From: Candidatus Zixiibacteriota bacterium | Lineage (GTDB): Bacteria; Zixibacteria; MSB-5A5; GN15; FEB-12 | DNA length: 64,000 nucleotides | Assembly: GCA_029860345.1 (NCBI GenBank) | Contig: JAOUBJ010000005.1 | Coordinates: forward strand, 248,001-312,000 | Direction of reading: 5' to 3' | Shown here: positions 35,731 through 43,300 of the stretch, piece after piece | How positions within the stretch are numbered: the first letter of the stretch is position 1 | How the letters are laid out: every line of letters begins with the position of its first letter | Translations under genes and position numbers: made by a program | The notes under the pieces: model-generated | The model's input: only the letters and a program-made list of their open reading frames with translations | Told to the model about the DNA's origin: nothing | Database searches by the model: none

Positions 35731-35754
35731 GTGTAGGGCGACCCCGCCCGACAC
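35731..35754. repeat. intergenic hairpin GTGTAGGGCG / CGCCCGACAC
   Basis: An imperfect ten-base stem (9 of 10 matched) with loop ACCC, followed by CTAC. A related sequence beginning GGTGTAGGGC and ending GACACCTAC is at about 37399-37427, and GTAGGGCGGGTCC...CGCCCGC lies near 39717. It appears to be another short dispersed intergenic element. Confidence 0.5.
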
Positions 35755-35865
35755 CTACCTCAAAATCCACAGACAGTCAGGCCAGTCACCCAACTGCACC
35801 GGCGCCTGGAGGCGCTTCGGTTCGCAGAAGAGAAGTCAATCAACACTTCCATAAATCCCTCCGGT

Positions 35866-36276
35866 TCATTTGTAAAGCTCGGGGTCCATCGACCGCCGTC
35901 GAGTTGAATACCAACCGGTGCCGCTGAAACTGGCCGGAAAGGCATCACGAAAACGGGCCGACGTTCGACGATATTGACGGACCAGCTCCTGGGCAGTCAT
36001 TTGAGGCAGCGCCTCGAGATAGTCGGCGATACTCTCAAGACCCGAGTCGGATCGTGTAACCGCCGCCACCGCTTTCATCATACCGCTGATACGACCCACT
36101 ATGTCTTCGCGCAACGTTGCACATTCATCCTGCAACCGCCCAATGTCCGACAGCACAGGCGCCACATCGCAAAGCCACTGTCTCAACTCGTCGAAATCGA
36201 TCAGCGCCATGCCGTCATCGGTTAGACTGGTCGTCACTCGATCGATGTATTCCTGGTGAGGATTGTTCGTCTCCAA
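35866..36276 (-). CDS. small helical protein, TTG start
   Basis: 136 residues. The start is TTG at 36276 with AGGAG six bases upstream; it overlaps the end of the previous gene by 61 bases. The sequence is largely helical (ALIDFDELRQWLCDVAPVL, RLQDECATLREDIVGRISGMMKAV, IADYLEALPQMTAQELVRQY) with a polar C-terminus. In size and position it could be a scaffolding or head-morphogenesis protein. No family recognised. Confidence 0.55.
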   Translation of the reverse strand: METNNPHQEYIDRVTTSLTDDGMALIDFDELRQWLCDVAPVLSDIGRLQDECATLREDIVGRISGMMKAVAAVTRSDSGLESIADYLEALPQMTAQELVRQYRRTSARFRDAFPASFSGTGWYSTRRRSMDPELYK

Positions 36277-36571
36277 TGTTCTCTCCTGGTTTATTGATGA
36301 GGTGATACTCGATTCGGGCGAGCCTTGCCTCGATCTCTTTCGAAAAACGATAGAACGTCTCTTTATCTACCACCCCTTGCTTCAGAATCACCTCAAAACC
36401 GGCCAGTTTCTTGTCCAGCGTTTCTACAACCGCCGCTTCAGCCTTGGCGGCCAGCTCGATCTTCAACGATTGGATAGTGAGAAAATAGCCGGCTGCGATC
36501 CCAAATACGACCGTCACGAATCGAAGTAACGGACCGTTCAAACGAATGCCACCACTGTGCTCGTCAGCCAC
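36215..36571 (-). CDS. small membrane protein with coiled coil
   Basis: 118 residues from GTG 36571, chosen because AAGGAG lies six bases upstream and this clears the divergent gene at 36625. One membrane helix (LLRFVTVVFGIAAGYFLTI) is followed by a long heptad-like helix (LKIELAAKAEAAVVETLDKKLAGFEVILK...FSKEIEARLARIEYHLI) and a polar tail. Single-helix anchors of this kind occur as holin-like or spanin-like proteins, but no such role can be demonstrated. Confidence 0.55.
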   Translation of the reverse strand: MADEHSGGIRLNGPLLRFVTVVFGIAAGYFLTIQSLKIELAAKAEAAVVETLDKKLAGFEVILKQGVVDKETFYRFSKEIEARLARIEYHLINKPGENIGDEQSSPGIHRSSDDQSNR

Positions 36572-36624
36572 CTTTTGCTCCTTTTTTTGTTGACCGCCAT
36601 CCCGGCCCGCTGGATCTTGGTCGC

Positions 36625-37347
36625 ATGTCTGATGAACGTCCATATATTGCCGTCCTGTTTATTCGGCTGCTTCTGGTTGGTCTGTTCGCCGCCGGCTTTC
36701 TGATCGGTTGCGGTGAAGAAGGCGGTCCCTCAGGTTCATCGGGAGGGGCTCTCGATGGCCTTGACCTGCTTGGTCTGGAAGACGGACGTTCACTGGTCTA
36801 TATCCGTATAGACTCCATTCGAGACAGCTCCTTCAATCTCTATGTCAGCACCAGCTACGACACCTTTACCATCACCGGCGACCTGGAGGACTGGGCCATC
36901 GGCAACAACCACCAGCCGATCATCAGCCTGAAAGTCAGTGATCAATCGGTCATTCAGAATGGATATTGGCCGCTCACCGTCGGTACACCCCAGATCACAT
37001 ACCTGCCGGTGCCACCGGTAATGATGCCGCGCCAACTTTCGGCCACGGATTCGTGGGGTGGGTACGTACCGCTTTTGCAGGTCGGACTCGAAGACGTGCA
37101 GCATCTTTTCTATTACTCATACTTCGGTTTTCACCATTCCAAGTCGTATGTCGCGCATCCCCAGGTTACCGTCCCGGCCGGATCGTTCGGTGCTTATCAA
37201 TTCGATGTCCGCTTGTACCAGCGCTACGACGACACCGACCCCGTCGCCATCGTGCGGGAGTACTATGTCCCCAACATAGGACTCGTCCGACTTGACATCT
37301 CAGGCGGCTCCTTCAAGCGCGTCCTCAGTCTCATCAGTTACCAGTAA
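36625..37347 (+). CDS. lipoprotein inserted on the opposite strand of the capsid cluster
   Basis: 240 residues. Signal peptide with lipobox LIGC (Cys29) and a Gly/Ser-rich linker after it. The body is a beta-rich domain: SLVYIRIDSIRDSSFNLYV, DTFTITGDLEDWAIGNNHQP, YVAHPQVTVPAGSFGAYQF, VREYYVPNIGLVRLDISGG. The last motif, YYVPNIGLVRLD, is common in bacterial lipoproteins that end WYAPGVGLVK-like. It is host-like rather than phage-like and is transcribed against all of its neighbours. No obvious ribosome-binding site precedes the ATG. Confidence 0.75.
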   Translation: MSDERPYIAVLFIRLLLVGLFAAGFLIGCGEEGGPSGSSGGALDGLDLLGLEDGRSLVYIRIDSIRDSSFNLYVSTSYDTFTITGDLEDWAIGNNHQPIISLKVSDQSVIQNGYWPLTVGTPQITYLPVPPVMMPRQLSATDSWGGYVPLLQVGLEDVQHLFYYSYFGFHHSKSYVAHPQVTVPAGSFGAYQFDVRLYQRYDDTDPVAIVREYYVPNIGLVRLDISGGSFKRVLSLISYQ

Positions 37348-37497
37348 CTACCCGCCGAAACCTGTGGGCGGCAAATGTCCTCATCTGCCCCAATAAATGG
37401 TGTAGGGCCACCTCGCAAGACACCTACGGCGGTACCCCCAAGCAGTCGGGCGAGTCGCCAGACCGCACCTGCCAGCCAACAGTACAGGCAGCGTTTA

Positions 37498-39021
37498 TCA
37501 ACTGACACTCCGACGGTAGAACAAAAAGCGCGTCCGCCCCTCCAACTTGATCCTGCGCAGAGCAAACCAGCCTTCCAACGCTCCCGACAGCCTCAGCAGG
37601 TAGCCCCCATCCTGCCGCGACAGCTCCACCAACCGACCACTCGCCATGGTGGAGAGTTCTTCAAAAGTTACATCCTCCACCGGAACTTCGTCGGCCACAA
37701 ACCGTGCCCCTCTGGCCAGGCGCGCTTGATTCCCTTGTCGAACCACAAACCTCCCCCGCTCACCCTCGTGAGCAAATATGAAGGTCAAATCGTCGCTGCC
37801 GGTTGACATCCCGTCCAGCCAGGCCGGGCGACACACTCGATAACTACCCAGCGACTGCTTACCGCCATGGGGACAATATCGATATCCCAAAGATTGCGGC
37901 GGAAGTTCGTCGAGGCTCCACACCCGGACACCATCCCGTGTCATTACAGAACGCGCGGCTTCGTCTACCTGCGTGGAAGCGACAACCTCGTGTCGTAACA
38001 CTCGGATACGATCCGGCCTGCCGTTCCTGGACAGATTCGACGGGTCCAACCCATTCTGCGGAACCAGTTTCAGCTCCAGTCGAGATGCATGTGATGGTTG
38101 TCCGCTCAGTAGTTTGCTTAAAGCCGACAGTTTCAACCGCTCCTTACCGCGATACGGCACCAACAACCCACACAACTCTTCATACTCCGCGAGTTGATCA
38201 AGATCAAACCGATTGCAGAATTCCTCCCCAAGCAACTCCCCGTCGAGGCGGCACAGTCTCATCTGGCCGTCGACCATGCTGACTCTCACCATCAGTCCAT
38301 CGTAGTACGGCGTCACCAGACATTGAGATGCATCACTCAGCTCAGACAGGTCCTTCAACTCGGCAGGCACCTCTGCCGACAGGGACTGGCCGGCGACGTC
38401 AGCCGCCTCGGCCTTCAACTCTTTGGACACCGAGGTATCGTTGACCGCACCCCGGTAGACCAGCGAGGTCTCCAGCACCCGTTCAATCTTGCGATAATTA
38501 AAATGGCAGGATACCTGTTCGCCGTCGACTTCATACTCAGCCAGCGGCTCATGTTCACAGGTGCGGATGTCCTTCTTGCAGACCGAGCACTCCGGCATCA
38601 GAAAAGTAAAGCCGATCGAACACTCCTTGTAAATCCCGCCGTCGATATTTTCACGCAGATTGTCGGCGCCTTGGGCGCTCTTCAGCCAATAGAAATAGCT
38701 CTTAACCCACTGACGATTTTCACGCTCCACCGTCCCGGCATGGAAATTCCGCGCGATCGGCAGTTTGTCCTTGCGATGCCCGACCATCACCGGCGAGTCG
38801 ATCAGAAGTTCAACCAGCCGCTTATGCTCCTCGACAGGAAACCGCCCACCGAAGCTGTTGACTTCATCAGACACGATATACATTGCCCGCACAAAGACGT
38901 CATCAGCCACTATCGGCGTCGGAGGGTTCACGTTTTTGTTTATCAATTCAACCAGATCGGCACTCACCTGTTCAGCCGGCTCGGCCAGCTTGGCGGTGAC
39001 ACGGCCAAGACTTGCGCTCAT
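37498..39021 (-). CDS. prohead protease-like protein with a ligase-like C-terminal half
   Basis: 507 residues from ATG 39021 (GGAGG upstream). Residues 1-200 resemble prohead proteases of the XkdF/S78 type: VMVGHRKDKLPIARNFHAGT, SYFYWLKSAQGADNLRENID, GGIYKECSIGFTF, ETSLVYRGAVNDTSV. They contain a Cys pair (CSVCKKDIRTC) that may bind zinc. From about 230 on, YYDGLMVRVSMVDGQMRLC and LCGLLVPYRGKERLKLSAL recall the nucleotidyltransferase domain of ATP-dependent DNA ligases, but the KxDG lysine is replaced (YYDG). The end GYLLRLSGALEGWFALRR recalls the LigD phosphoesterase motif. The second half is inference only. Position between terminase and capsid genes fits a protease. Confidence 0.6.
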   Translation of the reverse strand: MSASLGRVTAKLAEPAEQVSADLVELINKNVNPPTPIVADDVFVRAMYIVSDEVNSFGGRFPVEEHKRLVELLIDSPVMVGHRKDKLPIARNFHAGTVERENRQWVKSYFYWLKSAQGADNLRENIDGGIYKECSIGFTFLMPECSVCKKDIRTCEHEPLAEYEVDGEQVSCHFNYRKIERVLETSLVYRGAVNDTSVSKELKAEAADVAGQSLSAEVPAELKDLSELSDASQCLVTPYYDGLMVRVSMVDGQMRLCRLDGELLGEEFCNRFDLDQLAEYEELCGLLVPYRGKERLKLSALSKLLSGQPSHASRLELKLVPQNGLDPSNLSRNGRPDRIRVLRHEVVASTQVDEAARSVMTRDGVRVWSLDELPPQSLGYRYCPHGGKQSLGSYRVCRPAWLDGMSTGSDDLTFIFAHEGERGRFVVRQGNQARLARGARFVADEVPVEDVTFEELSTMASGRLVELSRQDGGYLLRLSGALEGWFALRRIKLEGRTRFLFYRRSVS

Positions 39022-39265
39022 TTTACCTCCATTTGCTTTACCAACCGACCCATGCAATCCAATTGCAACAAATCACCGACCCTAATGCGCAATTTGTTGC
39101 TAAGAACACACCAGATTATGGCCGGTCAAACAGCACGCCGAACCACCTAATCGACTGTCTCACAGACTGGTACATAAAGCCCCCCCACTTTGTCTTAAGT
39201 GGGCATTACCTTTGCTTTTAGACTGAGTGGTTGGAAACGTAGACAGAAAACTTGAGGTAATTGTT

Positions 39266-39607
39266 ATGACCGTTTACAAGAACAAGAAGAGCCACAGTAT
39301 GAAATGGCTGATCGCCTTGGTGATCTTTGTGCTCGGTATGACCATCACCTGGTCCTCAGTGGAAGGCGCCGAGGTCTCGTCCACCATGAGTATTCACAAG
39401 GCCCACACCGCCCACGCCTCCTTTGGACGCAGCCGCTTTCATCCCAACTGGTTCCCCGGCTTTTTGAAACCCCCGAGGACTATCCTGGCCTCTGCCACAC
39501 TTCGTTTGGACGTTTCAGATAACAGAGTTCTTGATGTCAAAAAGGCGAAGTTGGATCAGTTAGATACTTCGCCTACTCTGCGGACGGGTTACATCAGCCA
39601 AAGCTAG
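39266..39607 (+). CDS. small exported or membrane-anchored protein, unknown
   Basis: 113 residues from ATG 39266, with GAGGT seven bases upstream. A basic N-terminus (MTVYKNKKSHSMKW) leads into a hydrophobic segment (LIALVIFVLGMTITW) with a possible cleavage site after VEGA. The rest is short and polar (HKAHTAHASFGRSRFHPNWF, ILDVKKAKLDQLDTSP). It lies alone on the plus strand between the terminase and protease genes and is followed by a terminator. Function unknown. Confidence 0.55.
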   Translation: MTVYKNKKSHSMKWLIALVIFVLGMTITWSSVEGAEVSSTMSIHKAHTAHASFGRSRFHPNWFPGFLKPPRTILASATLRLDVSDNRVLDVKKAKLDQLDTSPTLRTGYISQS

Positions 39608-39640
39608 ATTCCCCTACGTTCCCAACCCTTCCGCCCTCTC

Positions 39641-39678
39641 GCGCCCTTTGAGATCCTCCCCTTGAAGGGCGCTCTTTT
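39641..39678 (+). terminator. probable terminator of the small plus-strand gene
   Basis: Stem GCGCCCTT (39641-39648) and AAGGGCGC (39665-39672), 16-base loop, followed by TCTTTT. It starts 34 bases past the stop of the gene at 39266-39607. Confidence 0.6.
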
Positions 39679-40238
39679 GTGCCTCAGTATCTTCAGTCGA
39701 ACGACCATCTGCTTTTGTAGGGCGGGTCCGTCTTCGCCCGCGCGCCGCGGCGTGAACCCGCCTTTGTTCTGGTGCCGTCATTCCACCCCGAGTGTTTTGT
39801 ACCGTTGTGCGACCCCGCGCGACGGCTCTTGTAGGTCAGACCGCAGCCGCGGATTGCGCTCCTGACAAATCCAACTTGAGCGCTGTCGAAGGATGGGATG
39901 GCTTGTGCCCACGTGATCTTCAGATCGCGTGAACTGCACCGAGAAGAGGGCGCCTTGCGTCGCCCCGTTGAGCGCCGATTGTGACTAATCTAGCCCTATA
40001 GTAAGCCCGGGTGGCCGAGGGCTTGCCCTGGGATTAGATGAATCCTTGGGCTATATAGAAAACTTTCCATGTTCCACAGCTGCCTATCATGCCATGAGCA
40101 ATCGTAGCTCTTACACGAAACCAACAACTACAACAAGAAACCCACCGTAAACGGATGGGCTACCCGATCACAATGGCTCATGCTTCGACTCCGCTCGGCA
40201 TGACAGTAGCAACGCGCGAAGCGCGAAAGAGTGATTTA
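39679..40238. other. 560-bp non-coding stretch with repeat-like fragments
   Basis: No supported gene. It contains a GTAGGGCGGGTCC...CGCCCGC hairpin-like sequence near 39717-39745, a decayed GTAGGTCAG...CTCCTGAC element (39831-39866), and CTTCGACTCCGCTCGGCATGAC near 40183, a phrase common in intergenic repeats of uncultivated bacteria. It interrupts the capsid operon between protease and terminase, so the operon has been opened by repeat insertion or gene loss. Confidence 0.5.
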
Positions 40239-41549
40239 TCACACCTTCCCAACTCTTGCCTGGATGGTCGGTTCACACCGGCGCCTGAGCGGCCACAAAG
40301 CCAGCGCCAGGGCCATAAGCGAATCGCACTCGTTGTTGTCATCCCAACGGGCCGAACGTAACTCATCCTCAAACGACCAGACCTTCCCCGGCCCGTCGGG
40401 CAGTGGCCATCGTTCATAGCTGATCCGCTCGGTAGCATGAAACAGCTCGACGTTGGTCAGCATCTCAGCCTTGGACGCGGCCGTGAAAATCACGGCCACC
40501 GGATTGAACTCTCTCAGTTGCTCAACAACTACGTCCCCCAGCCCGGTAGCGTCCACGATCAGTTCACCGGGGTATCTCACTTGCCGCTGTTTGATTTTCT
40601 CCACAACGACGTTCCAATCAAATTGCTTAAACCTCTCCAGCGCCACCACTCGGGCTACGCCGTCGACCACTTCAACCGTGACCCCCACCGTGGCTGTCTT
40701 CTTCCGGGCAAGGTCCCAACCTGAGATGAATCTCTTTGTGTCTCCGGGCGCGGTCATGACATCCGTGTCATGTTCCAAGGCACAAAAAGATGCCAGCGCC
40801 CGATCGACATAGGACCCTTTGAGAATCTCCCCACCGGAGTCCACAAACTGCCCCATGATGTTTTGTTGCACCCTATGTTCGGAGAAATGCGTCAACCGTT
40901 CTTTCAGAAAGTCCTGCGAAATGTACACATTTTCACGACTATCGCCCGACTGAAAGTACCCGTTGCGAGAACCTTTGGTCACCTCACGCGCCCGCCGGTA
41001 AAACCAGTTGCGACCGTTGGGTGTGCTGACCAGGTCGAGTTTCCCCTCGCGGTCGGCCAACCGCATCTGAATCACTTCTTCTACTACATACTCCGGGTCC
41101 GGCTCAAACGCCACCTCATCGAAGATGAACAGATCGTAGTCATGCCCCAGCAGGTACTCGCCGCGATTCTGCGTCGAACGCGCTTCGATCACGGCGCCGT
41201 TACCGAATGACATGCGTGGATAAGGCGTTCGCACCAGCGTTGTCATCAGAGCTTCCAGCCATGGCAGCCCGCGCACTATCCGCACCACCTGGTCGAAAAT
41301 GATATTGGCTTGATCCTGAGTGATCGACGCCGTCACAATGTGATACCGTCCACACCGGTCAAACTCCAGTTTTCGCAGCCGATAGATAGCTCGGTGCAGG
41401 ATCTTCACGGCCGCTGCGAAAGACTTCCCCCAACGATTCCCGGTCACCAGAACGTTCTCAGCCTTAGTAGAATTCTCCAGCCATTCTCGCTGCCCCTTGT
41501 GCAATTCAATCCCGAGCGCGGCGGAAGCGAAATAGGCCGGATCGGCCAT
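40239..41549 (-). CDS. phage terminase large subunit
   Basis: 436 residues. The ATPase domain has a Walker A-like VTGNRWGKS (35-43), Walker B LFIFDEVAFE (Asp144, Glu145) and motif III VSTPNGRNWF. The nuclease domain has the three acidic residues expected of an RNase H-like fold: Asp in SGWDLARKKT (near 284), Asp in IVDATGLGDVV (near 336) and Asp in ECDSLMALALAL (near 418). All key residues are present, so the DNA-packaging motor may be functional. It lies 35 bases after the portal gene; no small terminase gene was recognised next to it. Confidence 0.9.
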   Translation of the reverse strand: MADPAYFASAALGIELHKGQREWLENSTKAENVLVTGNRWGKSFAAAVKILHRAIYRLRKLEFDRCGRYHIVTASITQDQANIIFDQVVRIVRGLPWLEALMTTLVRTPYPRMSFGNGAVIEARSTQNRGEYLLGHDYDLFIFDEVAFEPDPEYVVEEVIQMRLADREGKLDLVSTPNGRNWFYRRAREVTKGSRNGYFQSGDSRENVYISQDFLKERLTHFSEHRVQQNIMGQFVDSGGEILKGSYVDRALASFCALEHDTDVMTAPGDTKRFISGWDLARKKTATVGVTVEVVDGVARVVALERFKQFDWNVVVEKIKQRQVRYPGELIVDATGLGDVVVEQLREFNPVAVIFTAASKAEMLTNVELFHATERISYERWPLPDGPGKVWSFEDELRSARWDDNNECDSLMALALALWPLRRRCEPTIQARVGKV

Positions 41550-41584
41550 CCCGCGCCGCCAGTCGATAACCGATGTCAGGCCGG

Positions 41585-42859
41585 CTATAGCAGGTCACCA
41601 ACTTTTGTCCGGGCACTCGCTTCGTCGATCAAACCCGCTTGGTAGGCTTTGAGCAGGGAGTCTACCTCCGTGGCGCGCACCGATGCCAGTTCCGTCGCTT
41701 GATATGAAAAATTGTTATCGAACACGAAACGACACTCGGCGTTCAGTCCGCTCAGGGCCAGATCGATATTGCCGATCCACTCAAGAAGCTGCGTTGCCTC
41801 GGCCTGCACCGAACGAACCTGTCGCATGACAACGTCAAACTTGAAAGCCGACCAGCTGGTAGTATCGCCGTAGGAATAACCCAACAGAAACGGCGCCAGA
41901 TGGGTTCCGGCGCAAACCTCCTCGATTATGGCCCGATGCTGGAAAAACCACTGGTTGTTTCCGGATCGTCCGCCCGGTTGTGGCCCGATATACTCGATGC
42001 CGACATTGTCCCAGGTCACCGGGTTGTCGTCAATCTCGCATGAACGAATCATCGACACGGTCGAATCGAAATAGCTGTTGATCCGGTCGGTGAAAGCTGA
42101 GTCGGACTCGCCCGACATCCGCTCCGGCGGCGTGATCTTGACATGCAACCGATGAAACCCGGCATTGTGGCTGGACCGCCTCATGTCGTCGATCAGTTGT
42201 TGCTCGATATAGGACACGAATGGTATAGCGTGCAGGATGGATTGGCCCAGCGGTTTTGATATGCCGGGGTTGAAGGCCAGATGACGAAAGTCAGGCCGGG
42301 ACAAATCGATCTGCTTGTCATCGGATTCCAGAATCAGGCGCGGTCGCCCCCGGCTTTCATCGACCGCAATGTCGATCGAATCCACCGGAATAAACCGATG
42401 CACGCCCGAACCGTCCGGCTGCACCGTCACAAATCCGCCAAAGACACCGTCCCTGAACAAACAGCGAAACATATCCACCAAAAAAGCAGGCGTACCCGAT
42501 GTCTGACCGGACGGGTCAACGTAGATTCTACGAGCCAGATCATCCAGCCGCTGCTGAGCAGAAGCACTGTCGGCGCCCTGACCGTTCTCGACCACCTTGA
42601 ACACGCCCGGCGCCGCGGCCAGCCGGCTCCATGTCCAAATAACCGAGTTCACCACCGGAATGTTGTCACAGAGAAACCGGTACAACATTGATCGATAGCG
42701 ACCGGTCTTCACATCACCGGACGACATTTTCAACATCGCTCTGATGCGGTCCGTTGTTTGATACGAGTCTTTTGACACCGCCCTAGTCCGGGTGGCAAGT
42801 CTCAAATCGCGCTCGGGTCGGTTTTTCGTCGATACTTTCCTGCGTCTGAGGAATTTCAT
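41585..42859 (-). CDS. phage portal protein
   Basis: 424 residues from ATG 42859, with AGGAG five bases upstream. Portal proteins form the dodecameric ring through which DNA enters the head. Visible: a basic N-terminus (MKFLRRRKVSTKNRPERDLR), IPVVNSVIWTWSRLAA, HLAFNPGISKPLGQSILHAIPF, and a C-terminal block ICAGTHLAPFLLGYSYGDT-like with FKFDVVMRQVRSVQAEATQLLEW and the DEASARTKVGDLL end, typical of portal clip/crown regions. It is first in the cluster and adjacent to the large terminase, the usual order. Confidence 0.85.
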   Translation of the reverse strand: MKFLRRRKVSTKNRPERDLRLATRTRAVSKDSYQTTDRIRAMLKMSSGDVKTGRYRSMLYRFLCDNIPVVNSVIWTWSRLAAAPGVFKVVENGQGADSASAQQRLDDLARRIYVDPSGQTSGTPAFLVDMFRCLFRDGVFGGFVTVQPDGSGVHRFIPVDSIDIAVDESRGRPRLILESDDKQIDLSRPDFRHLAFNPGISKPLGQSILHAIPFVSYIEQQLIDDMRRSSHNAGFHRLHVKITPPERMSGESDSAFTDRINSYFDSTVSMIRSCEIDDNPVTWDNVGIEYIGPQPGGRSGNNQWFFQHRAIIEEVCAGTHLAPFLLGYSYGDTTSWSAFKFDVVMRQVRSVQAEATQLLEWIGNIDLALSGLNAECRFVFDNNFSYQATELASVRATEVDSLLKAYQAGLIDEASARTKVGDLL

Positions 42860-43300
42860 ACTTTCTCCTTTTTTCAAACCATTACCGGCTGACAAAACCC
42901 ACGATCCTGTAATGTTTTTGAACGCTGCCGTACACAATCGGACGAACTTGCACGCAAAGTTTGCGCATCCAAGTCACGCCGCAACAAAACAGCGACCGAT
43001 GCGTCCTTATAAACAGAAGAACCGCCCGAAGAGAGGCTCGATTGGCCTGCCGGCTGTTCCGGGACAGATCGGGCCGCTCGGAGACATTGCGAAACTGGTA
43101 TTATAGAACGTAACGAGGTTGCCTTCGTTGTGGGTCCGGGTCGTTGAAACCTGCTGCCTTCTCACCGTTTCGATCCGCATCAACTGCTTCGCGCTCTGAA
43201 CACTGACACCTGACGTCCTCGTCTTAACGTTTCAAATTTCAGGTGCCTCAGACAAGGGTGGAGTCTGTCCACGAGCGAATGCCGCGTCGTGCACTCAAAG
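42860..43300. other. divergent region between portal and GT-C genes
   Basis: 441 bp without a supported gene. It should hold the promoter of the capsid cluster (minus) and of the glycosyltransferase gene (plus). TTGCGAAACTGGTATTATAG near 43087-43106 looks like a partial plus-strand promoter (spacer too short to be certain). Nothing else is apparent. Confidence 0.45.

Larger units (their letters stand above)
29046..42859 (-). mobile_element. phage-derived capsid/packaging module without tail or lysis genes
   Basis: Reading from portal to end on the minus strand: portal (41585-42859), large terminase (40239-41549), protease-like protein (37498-39021), membrane/coil proteins (36215-36571, 35866-36276), decoration-like protein (35208-35627), capsid protein (34091-35194), beta-propeller protein (32624-34039), connector-like protein (31809-32621), small proteins (31424-31798, 31138-31422), then two exported proteins (30377-31141, 29046-30227). 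The order is that of a phage head module. No integrase, repressor, replication, tape-measure, tail-tube, holin or endolysin gene is seen. Plus-strand genes at 36625 and 39266 interrupt it. The limits are those of the outermost genes; no attachment sites were found. Confidence 0.65.

Noticed and set aside
29046-42859. A complete prophage
   Set aside because: No integrase, repressor, replication, tail, tape-measure, holin or endolysin gene, and no attachment repeats at the ends; only a head/packaging module is visible.
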